Shown here piece by piece: positions 55,353 through 64,000 of a stretch of DNA of 64,000 nucleotides. Source of the stretch: Actinomadura macra NBRC 14102 (GTDB taxonomy: Bacteria; Actinomycetota; Actinomycetes; Streptosporangiales; Streptosporangiaceae). Position 1 is the stretch's first letter, and each line of letters begins with the position of its first letter. The stretch spans positions 124,001-188,000 of the forward strand of contig NZ_BCQT01000018.1 in the NCBI RefSeq assembly GCF_001552215.1. Direction: 5' to 3'. The notes beneath the pieces are model-generated. The model had not been told where the DNA came from and ran no database searches. It was given only the letters and a program-made list of their open reading frames with translations. Both the position numbers and the translations under genes were made by a program.

Positions 55353-57095
55353 TCAGCGGTCCACCCGGCGCGGGTCGCCGGTGTCCGGCCGCACCGACTC
55401 GGGGGCGTGCATCCGCACCATCACCGACGCGATGCCGGGCCGCAACCGCCGCCGGGTCAGCCGGGACACGACGATCATGACCAGGAACGCGATCGGGACG
55501 GTCAGCGCGGACGGCTCGGCCAGCAACTCGCGCGGCCATCCGCGCAGGGCGGGAACCAGCGTCGAGACGATCACCGCGGCGGTGGCCAGGCCGCCGCCGG
55601 CGACCAGGCCCGCAGCGGCCCCCGCGGCGGTGAGCCCGCGCCACCAGATCCCGAGCAGGAGCAGCGGGCAGAACGAGGACGCCGCGACCGCGAACGGCAG
55701 TCCCACCGCGCGTGCGATCGGCACGCCGCCGGTCGACACCGCGATGGCGAACGGGACGCAGATCGCCGCCACCGTGCCGATGCGGAACGGATGGTAGCGG
55801 CGCAGCCCGGACAGGATGTCCTGGGCGAGCACCCCGGCGACCGACATGGTGAGCCCGGACGAGGTGGACAGGAACGCCGCGAACGCGCCGGCCGTCACCA
55901 GGGCGCCGAGCAGCCGTCCCGCCAGGCCGGGCACCAGATGGCCGGGCAGCAGCAGGACGATCGCGTCGGTGTCGCCGGTCACCAGCAGCTCCGGGGCGTA
56001 GATCCGGCCCAGCGCGCCGTACGCGGTGGGCAGCAGGTAGAAGCCGCCGAGCAGGCCGAGGACGGCGAGCGCCGTGCGCCGTGCGGCCCGCCCGTCCGGG
56101 TTGGTGTAGAAGCGCACGAGGATGTGCGGCAGCCCCATCGTCCCCAGGAACGTCGCGATGACCAGCGAGTACGTTGCGTACAGCGGGTGCCCGTGCCCGT
56201 TCGCGCCGTTGAGTGGTGACGCCCACGCACGGTTGCCCTCGATCGCCGAGCCGTCCATCACCGGCGCGGCGGCACCGGCGGGGAAGGTGAGGTGAGCGTC
56301 CGCCGCCACCGTGTGCCGCCCGGCCGCGAGCGGCAGCGCGCCGCCGGCCCGCCGCCCGTCCACCGTGCCGTGCGCGGTCACCGCCACGGGGGCGCGCACC
56401 CTGACGCGTGTCGCGGTGTCGAACCGCACCGTCGTGGCCGACGGGAACACCGGCACGTCGTGGTCCGTCACCTGCGGCGCGCCCTGACCGGACCAGGCGA
56501 ACCCGATGAACAGCAGCGGGATCGTGATCGCCGTGATCTTCACGCAGTACTGGAACGCCTGCACCGCGGTGATGCTGCGCATCCCGCCGACGGACACGCT
56601 GGCGACGACGACCGTGACGATGATCAGTGCGCCCAGCCAGGGCGGCGCGCCGGTGATCACGTGCAGGGTCAGTCCCGCGCCGCGCAGCTGGGGGACGAGG
56701 TACAGCCAGCCGACGACGACCACGAGCACGCTCGCCATCCGGCGCACCGCCGGGGACCCGAGCCGCGCCTCGGCGAAGTCCGGCAGCGTGTACGCGCCCG
56801 AGCGGCGCAGCGGCGCCGCCACGAGCAGCAGCAGGACGAGGTATCCGGCGGTGTAGCCGACCGGGTACCACAGCATGTCGGCGCCATAGGCCATGACCAG
56901 ACCCGCGACGCCGAGGAACGACGCCGCCGACAGGTACTCCCCGCTGATCGCCGAGGCGTTCCAGGTCGCCGACACGGTCCGGGAGGCGACGTAGAAGTCC
57001 GACGTCGTCCGCGACCGGCGGAGCCCACGGCTGCCGATCAGGACGGTGACCACCGTGACCACCGCGATGGCGACGATGGCGTAGCCGGCGCTCAC
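55353..57095 (-). CDS. Sodium:solute symporter, ActP/MctP-like
   Basis: 580 residues from GTG 57095, overlapping the previous stop (GTGA); longer open frames upstream are shadows. SSS family: TTSDFYVASRTVSATWNASA, ISGEYLSAASFLGVAGL, and GTMGLPHILVRFYTNPDGRAARRT match cation/acetate symporters. A roughly 90-residue extracytoplasmic insertion (VPVFPSATTVRF...SAIEGNRAW) lies between helices 6 and 7 and is absent from the E. coli protein as I know it. It probably takes up acetate, pyruvate or other short monocarboxylates with Na+. Confidence 0.9.
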   Translation of the reverse strand: MSAGYAIVAIAVVTVVTVLIGSRGLRRSRTTSDFYVASRTVSATWNASAISGEYLSAASFLGVAGLVMAYGADMLWYPVGYTAGYLVLLLLVAAPLRRSGAYTLPDFAEARLGSPAVRRMASVLVVVVGWLYLVPQLRGAGLTLHVITGAPPWLGALIIVTVVVASVSVGGMRSITAVQAFQYCVKITAITIPLLFIGFAWSGQGAPQVTDHDVPVFPSATTVRFDTATRVRVRAPVAVTAHGTVDGRRAGGALPLAAGRHTVAADAHLTFPAGAAAPVMDGSAIEGNRAWASPLNGANGHGHPLYATYSLVIATFLGTMGLPHILVRFYTNPDGRAARRTALAVLGLLGGFYLLPTAYGALGRIYAPELLVTGDTDAIVLLLPGHLVPGLAGRLLGALVTAGAFAAFLSTSSGLTMSVAGVLAQDILSGLRRYHPFRIGTVAAICVPFAIAVSTGGVPIARAVGLPFAVAASSFCPLLLLGIWWRGLTAAGAAAGLVAGGGLATAAVIVSTLVPALRGWPRELLAEPSALTVPIAFLVMIVVSRLTRRRLRPGIASVMVRMHAPESVRPDTGDPRRVDR

Positions 57096-57559
57096 GAACG
57101 GTCGACCAGGTCCTCGAAGGCGCGCTCGTTGCGCTCGGCTTGGCGCACGTAGAGCACCGCGCCCGCGACCATCACCGGATACACGAGCACGCCGAGCAGC
57201 AGCCAGGGCAGCGGTAGTCCCGCGACCTGGACGTCCCGTACCGGCGGCACGAACGCGAACAGCAGCGGCAGCGCGCCGAGCAGCACCCCGAACAGCGCGC
57301 ACACCCGGATCGCCAGATGCAGTTGCACGCGCATCAGCGACCGGATCATCAGGTCGCCGAGCTGTGTCTGCTCGTGCAGGTCGCGCCGTCCGCCGGCGCC
57401 CGGCCGCAGCACCGCCGCCCGCCCTCCGGACCGTTCCACCGTGACTCGCCGCGCGGTCAGGTCCCCCGCGGTCAGGGTGTCCAGGCCCGGGACGTCCAGG
57501 TCCGGAACGTCCAGGTCCGGGATGTCCGGATCCGGGATGTCCGGTACGGGGGCGGTCAT
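57092..57559 (-). CDS. Small two-TM partner of the symporter (DUF485-like)
   Basis: 155 residues. The N-terminal 30 residues repeat PDxPDxD units (PDIPDPDIPDLDVPD). The C-terminal half has two membrane helices (CALFGVLLGALPLLFAFV, LLLGVLVYPVMVAGAVLYV) followed by RQAERNERAFEDLV. The size and place directly before an ActP-like gene match YjcH/DUF485 proteins. It overlaps its neighbours on both sides by 4 bp. The N-terminal repeat is specific to this protein. Confidence 0.75.
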   Translation of the reverse strand: MTAPVPDIPDPDIPDLDVPDLDVPGLDTLTAGDLTARRVTVERSGGRAAVLRPGAGGRRDLHEQTQLGDLMIRSLMRVQLHLAIRVCALFGVLLGALPLLFAFVPPVRDVQVAGLPLPWLLLGVLVYPVMVAGAVLYVRQAERNERAFEDLVDRS

Positions 57560-58419
57560 AGCCGGGACGCGCCCGGCCTGGCGCTGCGGACGAGGCGGTC
57601 CCGCAGGGCGCGGGTGTTGCGGCGGCTGACCGGGAGCCGCATGTCACCGACGCGGATCGCGCACCGGCCCGACTCGACGTACATCTCGTCGATGTAGGCG
57701 AGCGCGACCAGGTGCGAGCGGTGCACGCGGATGAAGCCCGCGTCGCTCCACGCATCCTCCAGCGCGGTGAGCGAGGTGCGGACGAGGTAGCTCTCCTGCC
57801 GCGTGTGCCGGCGCGCGTAGTCGCCGTGCGCCTCGGCGTACCGGACCTCCGAGCGCCGGACGAACCGGGTGACGCCGACCAGCTCGACCGGGATCGTCTC
57901 GTCGTCGGTGGTCACGGCGGGGCCCGGCCGCCCGGTCACCGCCTCGACGACCCGGCGGACGGCCTCGGCCAGCCGCTCCTGGCCGACCGGCTTGAGCAGG
58001 TAGTCGACCGCGCCCAGCTCGAACGCCTCCACCGCGTGCGTCTCGTACGCCGTCACAAAGACGATCTTCGGTGGGCGCTCGAAGTGGGCGAGCACGCGGG
58101 CGAGGTCGAGCCCGGACAGCCCCGGCATGCGGATGTCGAGGAACAGTGCCGCCACGGCGGAGTCCTCCAGCGCGCGCAGCGCGGCGGCCCCGGTGGACGC
58201 CGTGGACACCCGCCGCACCCGGTGGTCGGCGGCCAGCAGGTACGCCAGATCCTCGATCGCGGGCAGTTCGTCGTCCACGACGAGGACGTGCAGGCCCTCG
58301 TCCGGTTCCTGTACCTCCTGGCCGTGCTCTTGTGGAAGGACAGGCCCCCACGCCCCCCGGGATGATCTGTGCTCCTGTGGGGGGACGACCCCCCACGCCC
58401 CTCGGACCGAACCCGTCAT
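57556..58419 (-). CDS. LytTR-family response regulator
   Basis: 287 residues. A receiver domain (VLVVDDELPAIED; phosphoacceptor Asp in LFLDIRMPGLSG; switch Thr in FVTAYETHAVEAF; Lys in DYLLKPV) is followed by a LytTR DNA-binding domain (VRYAEAHGDYARRHTRQ, FIRVHRSHLVALAYIDEM). The N-terminus has an unusual 36-residue extension with two RGAWGxVxPQEH units from a 45-bp DNA repeat. It is coupled to the LytS-type kinase by ATGA overlap. Such pairs (BtsSR, YpdAB type) respond to pyruvate-like carbon sources and switch on the adjacent transporter. Confidence 0.92.
   Translation of the reverse strand: MTGSVRGAWGVVPPQEHRSSRGAWGPVLPQEHGQEVQEPDEGLHVLVVDDELPAIEDLAYLLAADHRVRRVSTASTGAAALRALEDSAVAALFLDIRMPGLSGLDLARVLAHFERPPKIVFVTAYETHAVEAFELGAVDYLLKPVGQERLAEAVRRVVEAVTGRPGPAVTTDDETIPVELVGVTRFVRRSEVRYAEAHGDYARRHTRQESYLVRTSLTALEDAWSDAGFIRVHRSHLVALAYIDEMYVESGRCAIRVGDMRLPVSRRNTRALRDRLVRSARPGASRL
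58324..58405. repeat. 45-bp imperfect tandem repeat inside LytTR gene
   Basis: Two units beginning GTGCTCYTGTGG (58324 and 58369) with GC-rich hairpin potential, in frame, encoding the duplicated N-terminal motif. Confidence 0.75.
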
Positions 58420-59600
58420 GAGACGCTCACCCCCGCCTTGTACTTCGGGATCCGCAGGCTCACCTTCGTTCCGGCGCCCGGCCCGGTCTGGATGACCAGG
58501 CCGAACGCGGTGCCGTACACCTGGCGCAGCCGCTCGTCGACATTGACGAGACCGACCGAGTCACCGCCCGGCCGCTCGCCGTCCAGCGCCCGCCGGATGC
58601 GTTCGGGGTCCATGCCGACGCCGTCGTCCTCCACGCTGAGCAGGCACTCCTGCCCGGCGTCCTCCGCCACGATCGTGACGTGCCCGACGCCGGTCTTGAG
58701 CTCCAGCCCGTGCCGGACGGCGTTCTCCACCAGCGGCTGGACGCACAGGAACGGCACTGCGACAGGCAGCACCTCCGGGGCGATCCGCAGGCTCACCCGG
58801 AGCCGGTCGCCGAACCGCGCGTGCTCCAGCAGCAGGTACCGGTCGATCGAGCGCAGCTCCTCGGCGAGCGTGGTGAAGTCGCCGTGGTTGCGGAAGGAGT
58901 AGCGGGTGAAGTGCGCGAACTCCAACAGCAACTCCCGCGCCCGGTCCGGTTGCGTGCGGACGAACGCCACGATCGTCGTCAGCGAGTTGTAGATGAAGTG
59001 CGGGGAGATCTGCGCGCGCAGCGCCCGCACCTCCATCTCGGCGAGCCGGGTACGGGAACGGTCCAGCTCGGCGAGTTCGAGCTGGGTGGAGACCCAGCGG
59101 GCGGTCTCGCCGACGGCGCGTACCAGGCCGGCGGTGGCGGCGGAGTCGTAGGCGGCGAGGGTGCCCACGATGTGGTCGCCGGCCGTCAGCGGCGCGATCA
59201 CCGCGTGCAGGAGCGGGCAGTCGGGGTCGGTGCAGGCCACCTGGTCGGACTTGAGCACCTCGCTGCGGCCGGTGCCCACCGGGCGGCGGGCGTGCCGGAC
59301 GGCGTCGCAGGCGTGCCGTTCACCGGTTCCGTCCCACGCGAGCAGGGACTGGCCGTCGGTGACCGCGACCGCCTGGCAGCCGAGGAGGGCCCGCAGGTGC
59401 CGGGCGGCGCGTCCGGCGCCCTGGGCGTCGAGGCCGCCGCGCAGCGAGCGCGCCGCGACGGAGACGGTGTGCAGCGTCTGGTAGGTCGCCTGTTCCGCCG
59501 GCCCGCCGAGATATCGGCGCGACCGCGTCACGACGCGCAGGAGCGTGCCGACCGCCAGGACCGCGCCGGTGATAACGAGTGTGGCCAGTGTCGTCTGCAT
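58416..59600 (-). CDS. LytS-type sensor histidine kinase
   Basis: 394 residues from ATG 59600. One N-terminal membrane helix (LVITGAVLAVGTLLRVV) is followed by a GAF-like domain (LLGCQAVAVTDGQSLLAW, CTDPDCPLLHAVIAPL with several Cys), then the His_kinase domain ALRAQISPHFIYNSLTTIV (phosphoacceptor His) and HATPase (VQPLVENAVRHGLE, VEDDGVGMDPE, GVGLVN-like GDSVGLVNVDERL). It has no multi-TM 5TM_LytS sensor, so sensing is probably through the GAF domain. It is first gene of the four-gene acetate/monocarboxylate operon. Confidence 0.92.
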   Translation of the reverse strand: MQTTLATLVITGAVLAVGTLLRVVTRSRRYLGGPAEQATYQTLHTVSVAARSLRGGLDAQGAGRAARHLRALLGCQAVAVTDGQSLLAWDGTGERHACDAVRHARRPVGTGRSEVLKSDQVACTDPDCPLLHAVIAPLTAGDHIVGTLAAYDSAATAGLVRAVGETARWVSTQLELAELDRSRTRLAEMEVRALRAQISPHFIYNSLTTIVAFVRTQPDRARELLLEFAHFTRYSFRNHGDFTTLAEELRSIDRYLLLEHARFGDRLRVSLRIAPEVLPVAVPFLCVQPLVENAVRHGLELKTGVGHVTIVAEDAGQECLLSVEDDGVGMDPERIRRALDGERPGGDSVGLVNVDERLRQVYGTAFGLVIQTGPGAGTKVSLRIPKYKAGVSVS

Positions 59601-59740
59601 CCGCACACGCCCTTGATCGCAATTGCGGCAACTATGACACGCCCGTTTCGGGCAGATCAATGGCGGGTTTCGGAGATTGAACGAACGGCTGGACTGCGGG
59701 TCGTGGCCGGCCCCGCAGCCCAGCACGCTTCTCGTGGTGA

Positions 59741-61387
59741 CTAGTGGTTGAAGGGGGTGAGCGCGTTCCAGAACCCGCAGTGGTGCTGCTTCCCAATCTC
59801 CGTGGTCAGCTCGCTGTCACCTGCGGGTGCCATTGACAGGACCTGCTGCTCGCGCTTGGTGAACTTCGGCCAGTACGGCGCGCCGTCCACGGTCGGGCTG
59901 CCGGTGCGCGCGAAGCCCGTCCACTGCGCGGTGATCTGGTTGCCGAGCGCCTGCTGGTTCGGGTTCGGCGGAACGGGGCCGGGCGCGAGGAACTGGTTCT
60001 CGCCGACGTGGAACGAGCCGTTCGGCTTGGTCTTGTCGAGCCAGGACGCGGGCGGGGCGTCGGCGTTGTCGGTCTGGTAGGCGTACACGGTCAGGTGCTT
60101 GGCGAGGCGCTGGTCGTTGAGCAGCGCCGGGCAGACGGAGTTGGAGTCGGCGACGAGCGTCCGGTAGGCGATGAACGCCGACGGCTCCGGGAACCGCTTG
60201 ATCGGGTAGAGGTCGAACACGGCGGCGGCGTGGGGGCCGTACTGCTGCCGGACGAGCCGCTGGTAGTCGGCCGGGGTGTCGGCGTTCTCCAACTGGGTCT
60301 CATCGCGGTCCACGCCGTGCATGAGCGTGACGTCGTTGACCTTGCCCTTCTTGAACGCCTCCGCGGGCGACATCGGCAGCGTCCGGCCGTCCGCGATGGG
60401 CGCGATGGTGCCCTTGTCCGGTCCGAGCCCGTCACCCGACCTGTCGAGCAGCGTCTGCACCGGCACGTTGCGCAGGCAGGCGGCCGTGGCGGCCGAGCCA
60501 CAGCCGAGGGCTTGCGCGAATCGCGCCCCGGTCCGCTCGGCCTGCTTGAGCGTCGGCAGTTCCGACTTGCAGTCGCCCGGCTGCCAGGAGGTGTTGACGG
60601 TGCCGCCGCGCAGCGAGTTGTACTCGCCGCTCTGCGCGATGCCCTTCTGGAACAGGCCCTTCGAGCCGGGCGAGGCGGTGTTGGCGCAGACGCTCGCGCC
60701 GCCCGCGGACGCGCCGTAGATGGTGACGTTGTCCGGGTCCCCGCCGAACTTGGCGATGTTGCGCTTCACCCAGCGCAGCGACTCCTGCTGGTCCTGGATG
60801 GCCCAGTTCCCCGAGTTCGGGCCGAGCGACTCGTGGGCCATGAACCCGAAGATGCCGAGCCGGTAGTTCACCCCGACCTGGACGACATTGCCCGCCCGCG
60901 CGAGGTGGCTGCCGTCCGCCGGCCTGCCGAGCAGCCACCCGCCGCCGTGGAACTCGACCATCACCGGCAGTTTCTTGCCGCGCGGGGACGCCGGTGCCCG
61001 GACGTTGACGTTGAGGCAGTCCTCGTTGACCGAACCGGCACCGAGCGCGTTCGACTGCGGGCAGTTCGGCCCGCTCGTGGTCGCCGGGTAGGTGGCCGTC
61101 CAGGCGGGGCGCTTGCGCGGCGCGGCCCAGCGCAGGTTCCCGACCGGAGCGGCGGCGTAGGGGACGCCCAACCAGGACTTGACGCCGTCCGCGACGACGC
61201 CGCAGACGGGCCCGGTGTCGGTCCGGACGGCGGTCCCGTCCGCGCAGTCGTCCGCGGCCGCCTGCGCGGTGGTGCCCGAGGCCGCGGGCAGCGCACCGGT
61301 CAAGGAGGTCAGGAGTAGGGCGACCGAGGTCGCTGCGGCGGCGATCACTGAAGTGATGACCGGATTTCGGAGACGCTTCGGCTTCAT
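59741..61387 (-). CDS. Secreted type-B carboxylesterase
   Basis: 548 residues from ATG 61387 (AAGGAG 7 nt upstream). A long Sec signal peptide (NPVITSVIAAAATSVALLLT) is followed by a carboxylesterase B domain: VEFHGGGWLLG (oxyanion hole), NVTIYGASAGGASVC (nucleophile Ser), EDCLNVNV, and DRDETQLEN for the acid region. A His near the C-terminus is expected for the triad (FHVGENQFL region). It hydrolyses esters outside the cell. Confidence 0.9.
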   Translation of the reverse strand: MKPKRLRNPVITSVIAAAATSVALLLTSLTGALPAASGTTAQAAADDCADGTAVRTDTGPVCGVVADGVKSWLGVPYAAAPVGNLRWAAPRKRPAWTATYPATTSGPNCPQSNALGAGSVNEDCLNVNVRAPASPRGKKLPVMVEFHGGGWLLGRPADGSHLARAGNVVQVGVNYRLGIFGFMAHESLGPNSGNWAIQDQQESLRWVKRNIAKFGGDPDNVTIYGASAGGASVCANTASPGSKGLFQKGIAQSGEYNSLRGGTVNTSWQPGDCKSELPTLKQAERTGARFAQALGCGSAATAACLRNVPVQTLLDRSGDGLGPDKGTIAPIADGRTLPMSPAEAFKKGKVNDVTLMHGVDRDETQLENADTPADYQRLVRQQYGPHAAAVFDLYPIKRFPEPSAFIAYRTLVADSNSVCPALLNDQRLAKHLTVYAYQTDNADAPPASWLDKTKPNGSFHVGENQFLAPGPVPPNPNQQALGNQITAQWTGFARTGSPTVDGAPYWPKFTKREQQVLSMAPAGDSELTTEIGKQHHCGFWNALTPFNH

Positions 61388-61915
61388 ACGGTTGCTCCTT
61401 GTCATGGACGACGGAGCGGACGTCGTCACCCAGCGGAATGCGCCTTGACGTGCGGGAGGTCTGCGGGAGATCGGGTGGAGGTCGGGTCGGCGAACCGACG
61501 ATAAGACGCCCGTACGGATCGGGACAGTCCTCCTGGCGGCGCCTTCGGCAAGCGGTGAGTCCGCGTCGCCCGCGGGTGACGCGCCCCGATGAACGGTCGA
61601 TTAACCGCGATTAGCGCCTTTTCATGACCTGTCACGACCCGTCGGGTGGCGTGCTGACAGCGCGGCCACCGTCCTGGCGAGCGGGAGGAAGTGGGGCAAA
61701 GCCACCATCGATTGTCCGCCCATCGTGCTGATCGCACCGTTCGTCCGCCGAAGACAGGGCGCTCAGCGCACGGAACCGGCTGCTCGACGCAGCGCCGCCA
61801 CGCCCCTCTTCGCGCCGCCACCTGATCATGTCACGCTCCGCCCAGTCCATATACGCCCCAGTACGGGCGGGACCGATCGGGGAGCGGGCAGCAGCGGACA
61901 GAAGGGACCTGTGAG
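61388..61915. other. Divergent promoter region between two secreted hydrolase genes
   Basis: About 530 bp. It should hold promoters for both genes. An AT-richer stretch lies at about 61595-61630 with CGATTAACCGCGATTAGCG, a short direct repeat of GATTA. The minus-strand open frame of 131 codons here has no Shine-Dalgarno or motif. Confidence 0.55.
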
Positions 61916-63835
61916 ATGAGACGACGGCGTGACACGGGGAGACGGCGTGCCGCGAGCGGGCGTGCCGGTCAGGGTCGTGCGACGAGCAGACCCGCCGGAG
62001 CGGGCCCCGGACGGCTGCTGGTCCTCGCCACCGCCGCCCTCGCGCTGGGCGGCACCGCGGCGATCCCGGGCGCGGCGGCCTCCGCCGACACCCCCCGCAC
62101 GGCGCAGCGCTGTGACTTCACCGAGCAGAAGGACGTCGCCACGAAGATGCGCGACGGTACGGTCCTGCGCTCGAACGTTCTCACCCCGACGGGCGGCGGC
62201 GACTTCCCCGTCATCCTCATGCGGCTGCCGTACAACAAGGAGCGCGCCGAGGACATCTTCTACGACCGGCCGACCCGGTACGCCTCCGCCTGCTACGTCG
62301 TCGTGGTGCAGGACGTCCGCGGTCAGTACAAGTCGGACGGCGATTTCTACCCCTACCGCAGCGAGGGCACGGACGGCTACGACACGATCGAGTGGGCCGC
62401 CCGGCTCCCGCACTCGAACGGCAAGGTCGGGATGTACGGCTTCTCCTATCCCGGCCTCACCCAGTGGATGCCCGCCACGCTGCGGCCGCCGCACCTCGTC
62501 ACGATCATCCCGGCGTTCACCTCGTCCGACTACTACGACGGCTGGACCTACGAAGGCGGCGCGATGTACCAGTCGTTCACGCAGGCGTGGCCGCTCAGCT
62601 CGCTCGCCAACAGCTCCGTCCGCAAGTACCCGGACGGGGCGAAGCTCGACGCGGAGATGAACGCGGCGAGCCGGCACCTGTTCAGCACGTGGTACCGGTC
62701 GCTGCCGCTGAACGCGTTCCCGCCGCTGTACCCGAAGGACCACCGGGTCGCGCCGTACTACTACGACTGGATCAAGCACCCGAGCAACGACGCGTACTGG
62801 CAGCGCTGGAGCATCCGCACGCGCTACCCGCAGGTGACGGTCCCGTCGCTGAACTTCGGCGGCTGGTACGACATCTTCCTGGACGGCACCGCCGAGAACT
62901 TCGCCGGGATGCGCGCCAAGGGCGGCTCGCAGGCCGCACGACAGGGCAGCACGCTGCTGCTCGGCCCGTGGACCCACGGCGGGCACGGCAGCCGGTCGGG
63001 CGCGGTGGACTTCGGCCCCGAGGCCGCCGTCGACATCGACGCGCTGCAACTGCGCTGGTTCGACCACTGGCTCAAGGGCGTCCAGAACGGGGTGGAGAAG
63101 GACCCGGCGGTCAAGGTCTTCGTCATGGGCGCGAACAAGTGGCGCACCGCGAACGCCTGGCCGATCCCCGGCACCGTGAACACGAAGTACTACCTGAACA
63201 GCGACGGCGACGCGAACACGCTCACCGGCAGCGGCACGCTGAGCACGACACCTCCCTCAGGTCGCGGACAGACCGACCGCTACCGTTACGACCCGGACAA
63301 CCCGGTGCCGAGCTTCGGCGGGCGTTTCCAGGACTCGGTCCCCGGCGGCCCCCAGGACCAGCGGCTCATCGAGCAGCGCCCCGACGTCCTCGTCTACAAC
63401 ACGCCCGCGCTGGAGAAGGACACCGAGGTCACCGGCCCGATCTCGGTCACGCTGTACGCGTCCTCGTCCGCCCACGACACCGACTGGACGGCCAAGCTCA
63501 CCGACGTCTCCCCGGACGGCGCCTCGATGCTCGTCCAGTACGGCATCCAGCGGGCCCGCTACCGCAACTCGCTGGAGCACCCGTCCCTGATCAAGCCGGG
63601 GAAGGTCGAGAAGTACACGATCAAGATCTGGCCGACCGGCAACGTCTTCAAGGCCGGGCACCGGATGCGGCTGGAGATCTCCAGCAGCAACTTCCCGATG
63701 TACGACCGCAACCCGAACACCGGCCACACGTTCGGGACCGACCGCCACACCCGCGTGGCGGACCAGACGATCTACCACGACGCCGCCCACCCGTCCTCGA
63801 TCGAACTCCCGATCCAGCCGACGCCGGTCGGCTGA
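61916..63835 (+). CDS. CocE/NonD-family (S15-type) secreted hydrolase
   Basis: 639 residues. A long Arg-rich N-region with an RRRR stretch and a hydrophobic core (LLVLATAALALGGTAAI) looks Tat-like, though no clean twin-Arg box is visible. Peptidase S15/CocE domain: VVVVQDVRGQYKSDGDF, KVGMYGFSYPGLTQW (nucleophile Ser), and LLLGPWTHGGHG (His). A C-terminal jelly-roll domain (PISVTLYASSSAHDTDW, ADQTIYHD) follows. Members hydrolyse esters or Xaa-Pro peptides, with substrate not predictable. Confidence 0.9.
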   Translation: MRRRRDTGRRRAASGRAGQGRATSRPAGAGPGRLLVLATAALALGGTAAIPGAAASADTPRTAQRCDFTEQKDVATKMRDGTVLRSNVLTPTGGGDFPVILMRLPYNKERAEDIFYDRPTRYASACYVVVVQDVRGQYKSDGDFYPYRSEGTDGYDTIEWAARLPHSNGKVGMYGFSYPGLTQWMPATLRPPHLVTIIPAFTSSDYYDGWTYEGGAMYQSFTQAWPLSSLANSSVRKYPDGAKLDAEMNAASRHLFSTWYRSLPLNAFPPLYPKDHRVAPYYYDWIKHPSNDAYWQRWSIRTRYPQVTVPSLNFGGWYDIFLDGTAENFAGMRAKGGSQAARQGSTLLLGPWTHGGHGSRSGAVDFGPEAAVDIDALQLRWFDHWLKGVQNGVEKDPAVKVFVMGANKWRTANAWPIPGTVNTKYYLNSDGDANTLTGSGTLSTTPPSGRGQTDRYRYDPDNPVPSFGGRFQDSVPGGPQDQRLIEQRPDVLVYNTPALEKDTEVTGPISVTLYASSSAHDTDWTAKLTDVSPDGASMLVQYGIQRARYRNSLEHPSLIKPGKVEKYTIKIWPTGNVFKAGHRMRLEISSSNFPMYDRNPNTGHTFGTDRHTRVADQTIYHDAAHPSSIELPIQPTPVG

Positions 63836-63927
63836 CCCTCCGCCGGGCGCCCACCCCCCGGGGCGCCCGGCCTTCCGCCGGGAATGGGTTTGCCCGCGGC
63901 GCCGGCGCCTGCCTAGCCTCAGTCGAC

Positions 63928-64000
63928 GTGACTGACGACACGGCGGCGATCAACCGCGCCAACTGGGACGTCTGGGCCGCCGCGCACGGGCAGGACGCGT
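63928..64000 (+). CDS. Start of a SAM-dependent methyltransferase (partial)
   Basis: A GTG at 63928 begins TDDTAAINRANWDVWAAAHG, the usual N-terminus of Methyltransf_11/25-type enzymes (the RANWDxxA motif). The rest lies outside the window. Confidence 0.6.
   Translation, partial: MTDDTAAINRANWDVWAAAHGQDA

Noticed and set aside
61426-61821. 131-codon minus-strand frame between the two secreted hydrolases
   Set aside because: Arg/Pro/Ser-rich composition, no Shine-Dalgarno, lies in a divergent promoter region.

Overview
The window is GC-rich actinobacterial DNA with GTG/TTG starts, 4-base start/stop overlaps, DUF574-type methyltransferases beside HATPase anti-sigma-like proteins, a SAM-IV riboswitch and a SAH riboswitch. 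The mix suggests a Streptosporangiales/Thermomonosporaceae-type organism (Actinomadura-like). The lineage is inference from gene content, not from a marker gene.

Layout. 1-8.5 kb is housekeeping: a four-domain SseB-like protein (runs off the left edge), a SAM-IV-controlled class V aminotransferase/cysteine desulfurase-like enzyme, a small lipoprotein, a bifunctional penicillin-binding protein and a tandem FKBP isomerase. At 8750 the exonuclease III gene (xth) begins, but it is cut in two by a 7,729-bp integrative element (9434-17164). The element carries a large serine integrase, a RepSA-like HUH replication initiator, an XRE/TPR regulator, a SLOG-like protein, small ORFs and about 1.1 kb of highly structured non-coding DNA. 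Joining the flanks at the shared GA dinucleotide restores an intact xth. From 17.3 to 21.3 kb there are three methyltransferases, an HTH protein and an HATPase regulator.

22-42 kb is the most unusual part: a 20-kb run of twelve minus-strand genes that look like a layered surveillance/conflict island. In transcription order it holds (i) a Ser/Thr pseudokinase with membrane segments and TPRs, coupled by a 4-bp overlap to a membrane-anchored CHAT-like protein, then an alpha/beta hydrolase; (ii) a SLATT/DUF4231-like 2-TM protein, a ~1815-residue membrane protein with two NB-ARC ATPases and TPRs, a canonical CHAT protease, and an alpha/beta hydrolase, the last three translationally coupled; (iii) a SWIM zinc-finger / unknown / VWA / MoxR / DUF5682 operon. 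A lone tRNA 3'-end-like fragment lies exactly at the boundary between (ii) and (iii).

42-64 kb returns to metabolism: a BBE-type flavoprotein, SAH-riboswitch-controlled cobalamin methionine synthase (metH), an EmrB/QacA-type exporter, a decayed NarL response regulator, a secreted trypsin-like protease and a GH18 chitinase, a HAD hydrolase, then an acetate module (acs, SatP-like transporter, and a four-gene overlapping operon lytS-lytTR-small membrane protein-ActP-like symporter), two secreted esterase/peptidase-type hydrolases and the start of another methyltransferase. Several intergenic regions carry perfect inverted repeats and one 42-bp palindromic repeat present in two good copies with a compensatory base-pair change. 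I see no CRISPR array, rRNA or intact tRNA.
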